Assembly (NCBI GenBank): GCA_004292755.1
Contig: RDXE01000029.1
Location: 1 to 64,000 of the forward strand
Source of the DNA: Alphaproteobacteria bacterium
Lineage (GTDB): Bacteria; Pseudomonadota; Alphaproteobacteria; Elsterales; Elsteraceae
DNA: 64,000 nucleotides
Direction: 5' to 3'
The position numbers and the translations under genes were made by a program. Under the pieces are notes generated by a model. That model ran no database searches and was not told the origin of the DNA. It saw nothing but the letters and a program-made list of their open reading frames with translations. Below, piece by piece: positions 9,818 through 18,692 of this stretch (within the stretch, counting starts at the first letter, position 1; every line of letters begins with the position of its first letter).

Positions 9818-10523
9818 GGGGAGCCTCATCGGGAAATGCTGCATCGAGGGAGCGGAGCGTGTGGGCGCGCATCGCGGCTTCAGCGCGGGTCGCATCGCGC
9901 GCGCGGATGGCGTCAAACACCTCCGCATGTTCCGCCAAGGCACGGCCTTGTTCTTCCAGCGGGGAGAGCAGGCGGGCGCGTGAGATATGATCGTAGGCTC
10001 GCAGCGAGTGGAGCGCGCGGTTGATCCACAGACTGCCGGATGCGGCGTGGATGGCCTGGTGGAAGGCATCGTTTGCGGCTGCGATCCGCTGGGGATCACC
10101 CAGGCGGGTTGCCTGCACCACGGCACCCAACCGCCTCTCCAGCCCGGCAAGCTCGGCAGCAGTGGCCCGGCGCGCTGCCAGGGCTGCCGCAACGGCTTCC
10201 AAGGCTGCGCGCGCCAGCCCGGTTTCCCGCAATGTCTCGTCATCCAGACGCGCAACGCGGGTGCCACTGCGCGGGCGGGTTTCCACCAGCCCCTCGGCAT
10301 CCAGACGACGCAGAGCTTCGCGCACGGGTTGAATAGACACGCCGAGGGCAGCGGCGAGAGAGCGTTCCGAGATCGCGGCACCAGAGGCAAGCGTGCCCTC
10401 CACGATGGCATCGCGGATCGCGCTATAGGCGCGCTCAGCCAGGGATTGGTCCGTTTGGTCTGACGCAGCGCTGTCAGTTAGAGGGGCAAACACGACATCT
10501 GAAATATCAGTATTACGAGGCAT
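9807..10523 (-). CDS. GntR-family transcriptional regulator, FadR/FCD type
   Basis: The 238-residue product has an N-terminal winged helix (ERAYSAIRDAIVEGTLASG, then ISERSLAAALGVSIQPVREA and LRRLDAEGLV) and an all-helical FCD effector domain with conserved Asp/His-type ligands (NDAFHQAIHAASG, AEHAEVFDAI). Such regulators usually repress their own operon and release DNA on binding an organic acid. It is co-transcribed with the DapA-like gene, whose start overlaps its end, so the lyase substrate or product is the probable effector. ATG 10523 is preferred over the TTG two codons upstream. A candidate operator lies at 10620-10636. Confidence 0.87.
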   Translation of the reverse strand: MPRNTDISDVVFAPLTDSAASDQTDQSLAERAYSAIRDAIVEGTLASGAAISERSLAAALGVSIQPVREALRRLDAEGLVETRPRSGTRVARLDDETLRETGLARAALEAVAAALAARRATAAELAGLERRLGAVVQATRLGDPQRIAAANDAFHQAIHAASGSLWINRALHSLRAYDHISRARLLSPLEEQGRALAEHAEVFDAIRARDATRAEAAMRAHTLRSLDAAFPDEAPHDP

Positions 10524-10619
10524 GGTCAAGCCAGTCCAGCAGGCAGGGGCGAGGCAACAGTAAGACCTGTGCGCGGTTTGCGCCTTCGTGGTCCAGGGAT
10601 CAAGGGGGGTATGGTCAAG

Positions 10620-10636
10620 TGTATCCTATGGATGCA
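10620..10636. promoter_or_regulatory. candidate GntR operator (near-perfect palindrome)
   Basis: TGTATCC-TAT-GGATGCA is an inverted repeat with 6 of 7 pairs matching. It lies in the 210-bp gap between the divergent GntR and PhnD-like genes, about 97 bp before the regulator start. FCD-type GntR proteins bind short palindromes of this size. The assignment rests only on position and symmetry. Confidence 0.35.
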
Positions 10637-10733
10637 GTGTTGATCGCAGGCAGCGGGCAGTTTGAAGCGGTAGACCCTGCGACCCATGCCTGTCAGTCTC
10701 CGCACAGCCACTAGCGGACAGAGGGGCATTGCC

Positions 10734-11630
10734 ATGGCAGGGATCGGACGTCGCACAGTGTTGTTGGGTGGCCTTGCCGCCGCGATGCCAGGACCTGGAC
10801 CGGATGGGCCGTCGGCACGCGCACAGACGCCCCCATCACCCAGCGGGGCGCAAGCAACGCCGACATCCCAAGCCTTCCAACTGGGTGTGTTGCCGAACAT
10901 CAGTGCACGCATCATCCTCCAAACCTATCAACCGGTGCGCGCATACCTGGAGCCGCGAGTCGGTCGCCCCATTGAGGTGGTGACTGCGCCGGATTTCCGC
11001 GCCTTCCATCAACGCACGATGGCTGGGGCCTATGATCTTGTGGTGACGGCTGCGAATTTGGGCCGCGTGGCGGAATTGGCGGGGCTGCCGCCTGCCATTG
11101 CCATCTATGACCCCCCGATTCCGGGGCTGCTCGTGATGTATGGCGCCCGCCCCATTGCGAGCGTGGCCGACTTGGCAGGCAAGACGCTCGCCCTTGCCAA
11201 TCCGCAGTCGTTGGTTGCCCTGCGCGGGCTGGCTTGGCTGGCGGAGCAAGGGCTGGACCTTAGCAGCGTCCGCCAGGTCCATGCCCGCAACGATGACAGT
11301 CTGGGTCAGTTGCTTGCCTCCGGGGAAGCGCCGCTGGCGATGATGTCGGGTGGGGAATTCCGGGCAATTGGCGAGGGGCTGCGCAGCCGATTGCAGGTAT
11401 TCCGGGAGTTTGCCCGCGTGCCGGGGTTCTTTGTGCTGCCGGGCAAACCCATGCCTGCAGCTGAGGTCGAGCGGCTGGCCGGGTGGGTGCTGGGTCTGCC
11501 CGCGTCACCCGAAGGGCAGGAGTTCATGCGCCTCGCCAATCTTCAAGCAATCCGCCGCCTCACCGATGCGGACAGGGCAGGTGTGGATGGTGTGGTGGCC
11601 GAGACCCGGCGATTGCTGGGGCAGGGCTAG
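10734..11630 (+). CDS. PhnD-like periplasmic solute-binding protein (phosphonate/phosphate-binding family)
   Basis: The 298-residue product starts with a twin-arginine-like signal (GIGRRTVLLGGLAAA) and matches the phosphonate-binding protein fold: LGVLPNISARIILQTYQPVR, YLEPRVGRPIEVVTAPDF, GAYDLVVTAANLGRVAELAG, ASVADLAGKTLALANPQS. ATG 10734 is chosen because GAGGGG lies just upstream and the signal begins there; an in-frame ATG at 10686 adds 16 residues. No ABC permease or ATPase gene is adjacent. The next gene, 7 bp downstream, is a membrane histidine kinase, so this protein may serve as a periplasmic sensor subunit rather than a transporter component. The ligand is unknown. Confidence 0.8.
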   Translation: MAGIGRRTVLLGGLAAAMPGPGPDGPSARAQTPPSPSGAQATPTSQAFQLGVLPNISARIILQTYQPVRAYLEPRVGRPIEVVTAPDFRAFHQRTMAGAYDLVVTAANLGRVAELAGLPPAIAIYDPPIPGLLVMYGARPIASVADLAGKTLALANPQSLVALRGLAWLAEQGLDLSSVRQVHARNDDSLGQLLASGEAPLAMMSGGEFRAIGEGLRSRLQVFREFARVPGFFVLPGKPMPAAEVERLAGWVLGLPASPEGQEFMRLANLQAIRRLTDADRAGVDGVVAETRRLLGQG

Positions 11631-11637
11631 CCGCGCG

Positions 11638-13077
11638 GTGGCGCAATCCTCGCACCTCTCGCTGCGACTGCGGTTGTTTCTGGTTGGCGCGCTGGCAGTT
11701 ACGGGCGCGCTGACGGCGCTGTTGATCAATCAGGCAGGCCAGTTGGCCGCAGCCACCGACCGGTTCCTCTATCAGCGCGCCGTTGACGAGACGCCCTTCT
11801 TCCGCGCTGCCCTGACCAGCTTGCTGATTGAGCGGGACTACGCCTCGATTGCTGCGATTTTGGAGGAAAGTCTGTCCAGCCAGGGCATCACCCACATGGT
11901 GTTGCTGGATGCCGCTGGCCGTCCGATTGCAGAGGCGGGCTGGGCGGTTGCCACCGATGGCCCGCTGCCGACCAGTGCCGGGGCTGTGCGCACCCAAGCG
12001 GGGGTTGCCAGCTATGTTGCCCCGATTGAGATCGAGATGGCGGGTCAACGCCTGGGGCGCCTGTGGGTTGGTTATGCCGTGGCACCGATGGAGGCGCTGC
12101 GCCAAACCCTGCTGCATCGCGGGCTGCTGATTGGATCGGTAGCCCTCGGGCTGACCTTGCTGGTGCTCCACGTGCTTTACGGTCGGATTGTTCAGCCGTT
12201 GCGCGAACTGCACCGCGCGGCCGAGGCGTTGCGCCATGGCGCGGCCTCACCGCCGCCGCTGCCAATTGGCACCGATGAATTTGGGCGGCTGGCCGCGGCG
12301 TTCGATGCCATGGCCCGCCAAGTGCGCCAGCGCACGTCGGATCTGGAGCAGGCCCGGGATGAAGCGGAGGCTGCTGCCCGGGCCAAGGCCGACTTTCTGG
12401 CCGTGATGAGCCACGAAATCCGCACGCCGATGAATGGTGTCCTGGGCCTCGCGAGTGTGCTTGCCACGACGGAGTTGGACCCGACGCAGCGCGAATTGGT
12501 GGCGCTGATCCAACGGTCCGGCGACGATCTGATGCTGCTGCTGAACGATGTGTTGGATTTCTCCCGCCTTGAGGCGCAGCACTTGGCGCTGGAGGTGCAG
12601 TCGATTGACGTGGTGGAGGTGACCGGCGATGCCGTGCGGGCCATGCAGGCAACGGCGGCTTCCAGAGGTCTAACCCTCAAGATGGAGTGCCCACACGCCA
12701 CGCTGGTGACCGAAGGGGACTCTGCCCGCATTCGCCAGATCCTGCTGAACCTGATCGGCAATGCGATCAAGTTCACCGAACGCGGCGGTGTGCGCGTGAC
12801 CTTGACGGCTGAAGAGGCGGGGCTGGTGTGGCAGGTGATCGACACCGGCATCGGCATCGCGGTCGAGGCGCAAGCCAGCTTGTTTCAGGAATTCGTGCAA
12901 GCCGACGCTTCAATCCGCCGTCGCTTCGGCGGTACTGGGCTCGGGCTGGCGATCTGTCGGCGGTTGGTGGATCGGATGGGCGGCACCATCGCCGTCGCCA
13001 GCACGCCGGGGAAGGGAACCACCTTCACCGTCCACTTGCCGCGCACGCTGGCAGGTGACTCCCAGACCACCGGCTGA
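11638..13077 (+). CDS. membrane sensor histidine kinase, partner of the PhnD-like protein
   Basis: This 479-residue kinase has a first membrane helix at about 10-30, a periplasmic region of about 125 residues, a second helix ending in the [12 protein letters not shown] segment, a HAMP domain, HisKA ([19 protein letters not shown]) and an ATPase domain ([31 protein letters not shown]). It lacks a receiver, and no response regulator gene is adjacent. GTG 11638 is the first start after the preceding stop, preceded by a GGGGCAGGG stretch. Tight spacing to the PhnD-like gene supports joint expression and a shared sensing role, as in systems where a binding protein docks onto the kinase sensor domain. 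Confidence 0.85.
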   Translation: MAQSSHLSLRLRLFLVGALAVTGALTALLINQAGQLAAATDRFLYQRAVDETPFFRAALTSLLIERDYASIAAILEESLSSQGITHMVLLDAAGRPIAEAGWAVATDGPLPTSAGAVRTQAGVASYVAPIEIEMAGQRLGRLWVGYAVAPMEALRQTLLHRGLLIGSVALGLTLLVLHVLYGRIVQPLRELHRAAEALRHGAASPPPLPIGTDEFGRLAAAFDAMARQVRQRTSDLEQARDEAEAAARAKADFLAVMSHEIRTPMNGVLGLASVLATTELDPTQRELVALIQRSGDDLMLLLNDVLDFSRLEAQHLALEVQSIDVVEVTGDAVRAMQATAASRGLTLKMECPHATLVTEGDSARIRQILLNLIGNAIKFTERGGVRVTLTAEEAGLVWQVIDTGIGIAVEAQASLFQEFVQADASIRRRFGGTGLGLAICRRLVDRMGGTIAVASTPGKGTTFTVHLPRTLAGDSQTTG

Positions 13078-13110
13078 TCCTTGGCATGCCAGGTTCAGCC
13101 GGGGCGAGCG

Positions 13111-13142
13111 CGGGTTGGCGTCGCGCAGGCTCCGCCAACCCG
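13111..13142. terminator. hairpin between convergent genes, probable terminator
   Basis: CGGGTTGGCG (13111-13120) and CGCCAACCCG (13133-13142) form a perfect 10-bp stem with a 12-nt loop between the kinase gene and the convergent DUF305 gene. There is no clear T-tract on either side, so bidirectional termination is inferred from stem strength and position. Confidence 0.6.
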
Positions 13143-13148
13143 GTCCCG

Positions 13149-13526
13149 TCATTGACCGCGGGCGGCGAGCCAGCGGCGCATGTCGGCGATTTCTTTCTGC
13201 TGCGCCTCGATCACAGAGCGGGCCAGCGCGCGGATTTCAGGGTCGCGACCGTGCTCCAGCACCACTTGGGCCATGTCAATGGCACCTTGATGGTGAGGGA
13301 TCATGCCGCGCACGAAATCGACATCGGCATCGCCGGTGTAGGCGATGTCCATGTCCTTGTGCATGCGCGCGTTGGCGTCCATGAACTTCTTGGTTGAGTC
13401 TGCAACCGGTGCAGAGCGGGCGGGGCCGTGGTGTTGGTGGCGCTGCTGTGCGGCGACGGGCAAGGCAGCCCCAAGCAGAACAACCAGTGACAGGGCGGCG
13501 CAGCCAGCCCAGACGTGTGTGCGCAT
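13149..13526 (-). CDS. secreted DUF305 family protein
   Basis: The 125-residue protein has a cleavable signal peptide ([20 protein letters not shown]) and a DUF305 four-helix domain with the metal-type motif [19 protein letters not shown] and conserved Met/His residues ([11 protein letters not shown]). DUF305 proteins are periplasmic and often linked to copper handling (CopM-like). ATG 13526 is chosen because AGGAG lies 6 nt upstream; a second ATG directly before it is too close. It is the last gene of the moaA-nadK-small protein group and ends at the hairpin at 13111-13142. The copper role is inferred from the family and the Cys/His-rich neighbour. Confidence 0.83.
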   Translation of the reverse strand: MRTHVWAGCAALSLVVLLGAALPVAAQQRHQHHGPARSAPVADSTKKFMDANARMHKDMDIAYTGDADVDFVRGMIPHHQGAIDMAQVVLEHGRDPEIRALARSVIEAQQKEIADMRRWLAARGQ

Positions 13527-13576
13527 CATTCTCTCCTGACGAGATCCGAACAAAGGGGGATGTGTGGTTCGGTGGG

Positions 13577-13912
13577 TCAGGTCTGGCGCGGTGGGGGCAG
13601 GGGGACCGGCACGATCACCGTCAGTGCGGGCGTGAGATGGTGTGCCCAGGGGCGCTCCGGCGGTTGGGCGATCAGGCTGACCGTCACAATCGGCAGGGCC
13701 AGCGCGCAGGCAATGGCACAACACCGGCTGCTGAAGGCGTCCCCCGGTCCGCACGGGCTGTCGTGGGGGTGATCAGCCGGGAGATGGTCTGCGGTTTGGA
13801 TCAGCATGGTAGCGTGGTTGCCGCAGCCGCTGTGGTGGGACTGGGCAAGGCCCAGGCCTGCGACCAGCAGTGCCACCACCATCAGCAACCGGAGGCTGAC
13901 CGTGCGGATCAT
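13577..13912 (-). CDS. small Cys/His-rich exported or membrane protein, resembles DUF2946
   Basis: The 111-residue product has an N-terminal hydrophobic helix ([17 protein letters not shown]) followed by a His/Cys-rich stretch ([40 protein letters not shown]), a second hydrophobic segment and a proline-rich tail ending PPPRQT. Proteins with this layout, related to DUF2946, are common beside copper genes in proteobacteria, which fits the DUF305 gene 50 bp downstream. Its ATG overlaps the nadK stop (ATGA, 13909-13912), so it is probably translated by coupling. The assignment is by composition and layout, not by a clear domain match. Confidence 0.6.
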   Translation of the reverse strand: MIRTVSLRLLMVVALLVAGLGLAQSHHSGCGNHATMLIQTADHLPADHPHDSPCGPGDAFSSRCCAIACALALPIVTVSLIAQPPERPWAHHLTPALTVIVPVPLPPPRQT

Positions 13913-14676
13913 GGCGCAAACTGTTCCTTCAGAATGCGTTCTTCCAAGTTGCGTTCGGGATCGAACAGCAGCCGCAGCTTTACCTCGGCCGCCTCGGTCA
14001 CCGACACATGAGAAACATCGCGCACTTCCAAATGATCGGCAACCGCTGATACCGGGCGCTTCGCTGGCTCCAACACGTCGAACCGGACAGTGGAGTGGCG
14101 CGGTAACAGCGCGCCGCGCCAGCGCCGGGGCCGGAAGGCACTGATCGGCGTCAGTGCCAGCACGCCCGCCCCCAGCGGCACAATCGGCCCGTGGGCGGAC
14201 AGGTTGTAGGCTGTGGAGCCCGCAGGCGTCGCGAGGAGAACACCATCGCCCTGCAATTCCTCCAGCCGGGTCACGCCATCCACGCGAATCCGCACCTTGG
14301 CCGATTGCCGGGTTTCCCGCAGCAGGGACACTTCGTTGATCGCCAAGCCCTCCACCCGCTCGCCTGCGATGGTGTGGGCGATCATCCGCAACGGCGTCAG
14401 CGTCACTTCATGCGCTTCGGCCAAGCGCTCGATCAACGCGCTGTCCCAGTATTCATTGAGCAAAAACCCAACCGAGCCGCGATTCATGCCGAACACAGGC
14501 TGGCCGGTCACCATGGTGCGGTGCAGGGTTTCCAGCAAGAAGCCGTCGCCGCCGAGGGCGACCACTACCTCCGCCTCTTCGAACGGCACGTTGGCGTGCC
14601 GCTCGATCAGGCGGTTATAGGCCTCCGCTGCCGCAGGGGCGGGGGAGTGGGTGAAGTGCAGGCGCCGACGCGGCAT
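13909..14676 (-). CDS. nadK: NAD kinase
   Basis: NadK phosphorylates NAD to NADP in the cytoplasm. The 255-residue length is typical of short alphaproteobacterial forms. The nucleotide-binding GGDG motif appears in [40 protein letters not shown] and [19 protein letters not shown] are the other family signatures. It lies 40 bp after moaA on the same strand and overlaps the following small gene by 4 nt, indicating one transcript moaA-nadK-small protein-DUF305. No upstream regulatory element specific to nadK is visible. Confidence 0.95.
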   Translation of the reverse strand: MPRRRLHFTHSPAPAAAEAYNRLIERHANVPFEEAEVVVALGGDGFLLETLHRTMVTGQPVFGMNRGSVGFLLNEYWDSALIERLAEAHEVTLTPLRMIAHTIAGERVEGLAINEVSLLRETRQSAKVRIRVDGVTRLEELQGDGVLLATPAGSTAYNLSAHGPIVPLGAGVLALTPISAFRPRRWRGALLPRHSTVRFDVLEPAKRPVSAVADHLEVRDVSHVSVTEAAEVKLRLLFDPERNLEERILKEQFAP

Positions 14677-14716
14677 GACAGAGCGGTAGCACTCAAGCGC
14701 CTGCCGCTCCAGCCCC

Positions 14717-15706
14717 TTAACCGCCGGTGACGCTCATATGCCGCGGCACAGCGGGTGCGTTGGTGCGCCGGTCGATCACGAAATCATGCCCCTTTGGCTT
14801 GCGACCAATCGCTTCCAGGATCGCCGCGTCCAGGGGGCCATCGCCCTCGCTGGCGCGCACAGCGGCGCGCAGGTCCGCATTATCTTCCTGACCCAGGCAC
14901 ATATAGAGCTGACCCGTGCAGGTGAGGCGCACGCGGTTGCAGCTCTCACAGAAGTTATGGGTCAGCGGCGTGATGAAGCCCAGGCGCTGGCCGGTCTCCT
15001 CCACCCGGACATAGCGGGCGGGGCCGCCCGTGCGATAGTCGGATTCAGTCAGTGTCCAGCGCTTCGCAAGGTCGGCGCGGACGATGGACAGCGGCAGGTA
15101 TTGATCAACCCGTTGCTCCCCAATATCGCCCATCGGCATGACCTCAATGATCGTCATGTCGAAGCCATGTTCACCGCACCACGCCAGCATGCGGTCAAAC
15201 TCGCGATCATTCACGCCCTTCAAGGCAACGGCGTTGATCTTGACGGCAAGGCCCGCTGCCTTAGCGGCGAAGATACCGTCTAGCACCTGGGGCAGGCGGC
15301 CCCAGCGGGTGAGTTCCGTAAACAACCCCTCGTCCAGCGTGTCCAGCGAGACATTGAGCCGCCGCACCCCCAGCTTCGCCAACTCGTCAGCATACTTTGC
15401 CAACTGGCTGCCATTGGTGGTTAGGGTCAGTTCTTCCAGCGCGCCGCTGTCGAGATGGCGGGAAAGGGAGCGGATCAGGCTCATCACATTGCGGCGGACC
15501 AGCGGCTCACCGCCGGTCAAACGCAGCTTGGTGGTGCCCATGCGAATGAAGGCCGAGCAGACGCGATCCAGTTCCTCCAGCGACAGAACCTCCGCCTTCG
15601 GCAGGAACGTCATGTCTTCTGCCATGCAGTAGACACAGCGGAAGTCGCACCGGTCCGTAACGGACACCCGCAGGTAACTCACCTTTCGACCGAATGGATC
15701 CAGCAC
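14717..15706 (-). CDS. moaA: GTP 3',8-cyclase MoaA (molybdenum cofactor biosynthesis)
   Basis: MoaA is a radical SAM enzyme that, with MoaC, turns GTP into cyclic pyranopterin monophosphate. The 329-residue sequence has the radical SAM cluster motif CDFRCVYC (Cys20, Cys24, Cys27), [11 protein letters not shown] for SAM binding, the C-terminal second cluster [13 protein letters not shown]...C, and the essential terminal Gly-Gly (MSVTGG). All key residues are intact. No other moa gene is nearby, so the pathway genes are dispersed. The 112-bp upstream gap should contain the operon promoter; I saw no convincing molybdenum-cofactor riboswitch there. Confidence 0.97.
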   Translation of the reverse strand: MLDPFGRKVSYLRVSVTDRCDFRCVYCMAEDMTFLPKAEVLSLEELDRVCSAFIRMGTTKLRLTGGEPLVRRNVMSLIRSLSRHLDSGALEELTLTTNGSQLAKYADELAKLGVRRLNVSLDTLDEGLFTELTRWGRLPQVLDGIFAAKAAGLAVKINAVALKGVNDREFDRMLAWCGEHGFDMTIIEVMPMGDIGEQRVDQYLPLSIVRADLAKRWTLTESDYRTGGPARYVRVEETGQRLGFITPLTHNFCESCNRVRLTCTGQLYMCLGQEDNADLRAAVRASEGDGPLDAAILEAIGRKPKGHDFVIDRRTNAPAVPRHMSVTGG

Positions 15707-15818
15707 GGCAGCACGCTCCCTCAGCCGGGCCTGATCCCAACATGGCCGACCCGTTGCCTTGGTATATAGGAGGGTGCGCCGGGTTTGTCGCCCCCTTCGC
15801 CATTGCGGTTTTGCAGGT

Positions 15819-16439
15819 CTAGCTGGACGGCGCTGCGCTCGGGGCAGCCGCAGGGGCCGCCGGTGCTGGCGTGACCGTAGGCGTCTGCGGCGTCAGCGGC
15901 TGGACCGCCAAGCGCTCAAACAACTTGGTCAGATTGGCTTTGATCGCGCCTTCATTCGCAAGGCGCAGCCGCTCGACACCGACAAATGCGTCGCTGAAGC
16001 GCGCGGTGTAGGGAGTGACAACTTGCTCGCGAAACACCACAGCGCCGCTGATGCGATCCAGCAGCGTCCACAGGATGTTCGATGTCACGGTGACATCAAC
16101 GCCGAAGAAGGGTTGCTGCAGCTCGTTCAGATGGCCCGCAATCTGGTAGCGGGCATTGGGGTCGTTCGACAGAATGCCGTGGACAGTCATTGAGGCGCGT
16201 AAGGCGCCTCGAATGGTGGCGTCATCCACCTGAGACATGCCCATTGGGTTGGTGGCACTGCCCCCGCTGATCTGGCCGACGGCGACGGCGCTGCTCAGCG
16301 CGGGAACGGTCGTCGCCAACCGGGCGGACTCCGCGACGGGACCGATCACCATGCCAGCCTCGCGTGCAGGCTGCGCGCAGGCAGTCATCAATCCCAGCAC
16401 ACACAGTGCCATTAGGGTGCGGCCAATCGTGCTACGCAT
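15819..16439 (-). CDS. putative lipoprotein with Pro/Ala-rich tail
   Basis: The 206-residue product has a signal peptide with lipobox GLMTACAQ, so Cys21 should be lipidated. The body contains [32 protein letters not shown] and [20 protein letters not shown], a pattern I associate with conserved alphaproteobacterial envelope lipoproteins of unknown function. The last 25 residues are almost only Pro, Ala, Thr and Ser. ATG 16439 begins the signal peptide; the longer open frame upstream has no membrane-targeting features and overlaps the divergent EF-G-like gene. AGGA lies 11 nt upstream. It is divergent from the EF-G-like gene across a 222-bp gap that shows no other feature. Confidence 0.78.
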   Translation of the reverse strand: MRSTIGRTLMALCVLGLMTACAQPAREAGMVIGPVAESARLATTVPALSSAVAVGQISGGSATNPMGMSQVDDATIRGALRASMTVHGILSNDPNARYQIAGHLNELQQPFFGVDVTVTSNILWTLLDRISGAVVFREQVVTPYTARFSDAFVGVERLRLANEGAIKANLTKLFERLAVQPLTPQTPTVTPAPAAPAAAPSAAPSS

Positions 16440-16661
16440 GGGTGGGGACGTCCTTCTGTTAAGATGTGCAATCGTCAGCGATGCGTGGCGGTGGTGGTAT
16501 CCCAAACGGGCAGTGAGTGCCACCGCGAGATTGGTGTGTGCGGCGACTTCAAGCTTGCAGGCGGCCGGGTGACGGGAGCAGCGTGACAGTGGGAGGAACG
16601 GCCGAATGGCGGGGAACTCCGCCACGGTTGTGCCGGACGCCCGAACCAACGGAGGCGCACC

Positions 16662-18623
16662 ATGGTCGATGATGTCGTTGCTACCGCCAGCAGACCCCGT
16701 ACGGCGGTGCTTGTCGGTCCGCAAATGGTTGGCAAGACCGCCCTGTTTGAAGCTCTGCTTGAAGCCGCTGGCACATCTGCTCGCAAGCACCGCAAAGGCG
16801 GCGAGCGGCCCGCCACCCACAGCATGACTGCCGCTGCCTGTACCTTTCTGGGTGAAGCCTGGACACTGATCGATACCCCCGGCGCCATTGACTTTAGCTA
16901 TGAAGCACAGGCTGCACTGGCGGCAGCCGACCTTGCGATTGTGGTAGTGGAACCGGTGCTGGAGCGCGCATCGGGGGCTGCTGGCTTGTTGAAATTCCTC
17001 GATGACCGGGCGATCCCGCACATGATCGTGGTCAATCGTATGGATCAGGCAGCCATCCATATGCGTGACTTGATCGCCGCGCTGCAGCCCTGGTCATCGC
17101 GCAAGCTGGTGTTGCGCCAAGTGCCAATCCGCGAGGGCGATCAAGTGAAGGGCTACGTCGATCTGGTGTCTGAGCGGGCCTACCGCTGGCGCACCGGCCA
17201 AGCCTCAGACCAGATCGCCCTGCCAGACTGGATGCGCCCTCGCGAGGAGGAGGCGCGCAGTGCCCTGGTCGAAGCCTTGGCCGACCTGGACGATGCCCTA
17301 CTGGAAAAGCTGCTGGAGGAGGATACCCCAAGCCAGGCCGAACTGTACGCAGCCCTTAAGGCTGATGTGCGCAGCGACAGTTTGGTGCCGGTGCTGCTAA
17401 CGGCGGCTGAGTTGGATCATGGCGTGCGACGGCTGTGGAAGGCGCTGCGCCACGATACCCCCGATGCCAAGGATACCTGCGAGCGCCTGAGCCTCGACAG
17501 CGATCAAGTCGTGCTGCAGGTGATCAAGACCAATCATCAGGCCCATGGCGGCAAGCAATCCCTCGTGCGGGTGTGGAGTGGCGTGGCGCGCGAGGGGCTG
17601 GTGCTGAATGGTCAACGCATCGGCACGCTGACCCGCCCAGGCAGTGGCGCCAAGGTGGCCGAGGCGCGGGCTGGCGACGTGGTGATCGCCGCACGGCTGG
17701 ATCAGGTGATGACCGGTCAGGTGCTGGTGGCTGAGCCCGTCGGCATCGACTTCCCCGTGGCGCCAGCGCCGGTCTATACGCTGGCGATTGGGGCGGAGAA
17801 CCGCGCCGATGACGTCAAGCTGTCTACCGCCTTGCGCAAGTTGGTGGAGGAGGACCTGTCCCTCAGTGTCCAACACGCCGAGGAGACCGGCGACACCTTG
17901 CTGTCGGGCCAGGGGGAACTGCACCTGAAACACGCGCTGGAGGTGATGCGCAGTGCGTTCGGTGTCGCGGTAGCCTCCCGCACACCCAGGGTGGCGGGTA
18001 AGGAGACCATCCGCAAAGGCAAGACCCTGCACCACCGCCACAAGCGGCAAACCGGCGGGCATGGTCAATTTGCGGACATCCATCTGGAAATCCACCCGCT
18101 GCCGCGGGGCAGCGGTTTTCGGTTCAGTGACCGCATCGTCGGCGGTGCCGTGCCCAAACAGTACATTCCTGCCGTCGAGGAAGGCGTGCGCGAGGCGCTG
18201 GTCAAAGGCCCGATGGGCTATCCCGTGGTGGATGTGGAGGTGGTGCTCACCGACGGCCAATACCATGCCGTCGATAGCTCCGACATGGCGTTTCGCACCT
18301 GTGCGCGCAGCGCAGTGCAAGACGCGCTGGCTGAGTGCGAGCCCTTGGTGCTGGAGCCGATCCACAAAGTCATCATTACCGCCCCATCGGAGGACACGCC
18401 GAAGGTCCAGCGGTTGGTCAGTGGTCGGCGCGGCCAAATTCTTGGCTTCGATGCCAGACCGGGCTGGGCGGGCTGGGATCAGGTGGAGGCCTTGATGCCC
18501 GAGGCGGAGATGGCCGACATGATCATCGATCTGCGCTCCCTCACCCAAGGGCTCGGCAGCTTCACCCATGTGATGGACCATTTGGCCGAAGCGCGTGGAA
18601 AGATGGCGGCCAAGGCGGCCTAG
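16662..18623 (+). CDS. EF-G-like translational GTPase paralogue lacking the switch II histidine
   Basis: The 653-residue protein has the domain order of elongation factor G: a G domain (P-loop GPQMVGKTAL, DTPGAIDF, NRMD), beta-barrel domain II, domain III, domain IV (KQTGGHGQFADIHLEI, FSDRIVGGAVPKQYIPAVEEG) and a domain V (EPIHKVIITAPSE, GRRGQILGFDARPGWA). In true EF-G the switch II motif is DTPGH; here the catalytic His is Ala (DTPGAIDF), and NKxD is NRMD. It is also about 40 residues shorter than housekeeping FusA and is not beside tufA or ribosomal genes. It is likely an auxiliary factor such as the EF-G2 group. GGAGG precedes the ATG. Confidence 0.85.
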   Translation: MVDDVVATASRPRTAVLVGPQMVGKTALFEALLEAAGTSARKHRKGGERPATHSMTAAACTFLGEAWTLIDTPGAIDFSYEAQAALAAADLAIVVVEPVLERASGAAGLLKFLDDRAIPHMIVVNRMDQAAIHMRDLIAALQPWSSRKLVLRQVPIREGDQVKGYVDLVSERAYRWRTGQASDQIALPDWMRPREEEARSALVEALADLDDALLEKLLEEDTPSQAELYAALKADVRSDSLVPVLLTAAELDHGVRRLWKALRHDTPDAKDTCERLSLDSDQVVLQVIKTNHQAHGGKQSLVRVWSGVAREGLVLNGQRIGTLTRPGSGAKVAEARAGDVVIAARLDQVMTGQVLVAEPVGIDFPVAPAPVYTLAIGAENRADDVKLSTALRKLVEEDLSLSVQHAEETGDTLLSGQGELHLKHALEVMRSAFGVAVASRTPRVAGKETIRKGKTLHHRHKRQTGGHGQFADIHLEIHPLPRGSGFRFSDRIVGGAVPKQYIPAVEEGVREALVKGPMGYPVVDVEVVLTDGQYHAVDSSDMAFRTCARSAVQDALAECEPLVLEPIHKVIITAPSEDTPKVQRLVSGRRGQILGFDARPGWAGWDQVEALMPEAEMADMIIDLRSLTQGLGSFTHVMDHLAEARGKMAAKAA

Positions 18624-18635
18624 CCCAAACGGCAG

Positions 18636-18662
18636 CCAGCGCGGCGCTTGATGCCGCGCTGG
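18636..18662. terminator. strong hairpin between convergent genes
   Basis: CCAGCGCGGC (18636-18645) pairs perfectly with GCCGCGCTGG (18653-18662) over 10 bp with a 7-nt loop, 12 bp after the EF-G-like stop and 30 bp from the stop of the convergent gene. No T-run follows, so it is a probable bidirectional or weak intrinsic terminator. Confidence 0.6.
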
Positions 18663-18692
18663 TCATCGCCGGTGGGGACTGGCGCTGAGCTG

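Noticed and set aside
8918-10411. A 497-residue fusion of a novel N-terminal region with the DapA-like protein
   Set aside because: The extra N-terminal part is the out-of-frame reading of the GntR gene; the real start is the ATG at 9817 where family similarity begins.
15707-15818. Molybdenum-cofactor riboswitch before moaA
   Set aside because: The leader shows no convincing conserved stems of that class.
17397-18581. A 394-codon minus-strand frame opposite the EF-G-like gene
   Set aside because: Antisense to a clearly coding gene, with no recognisable motif or start signal.
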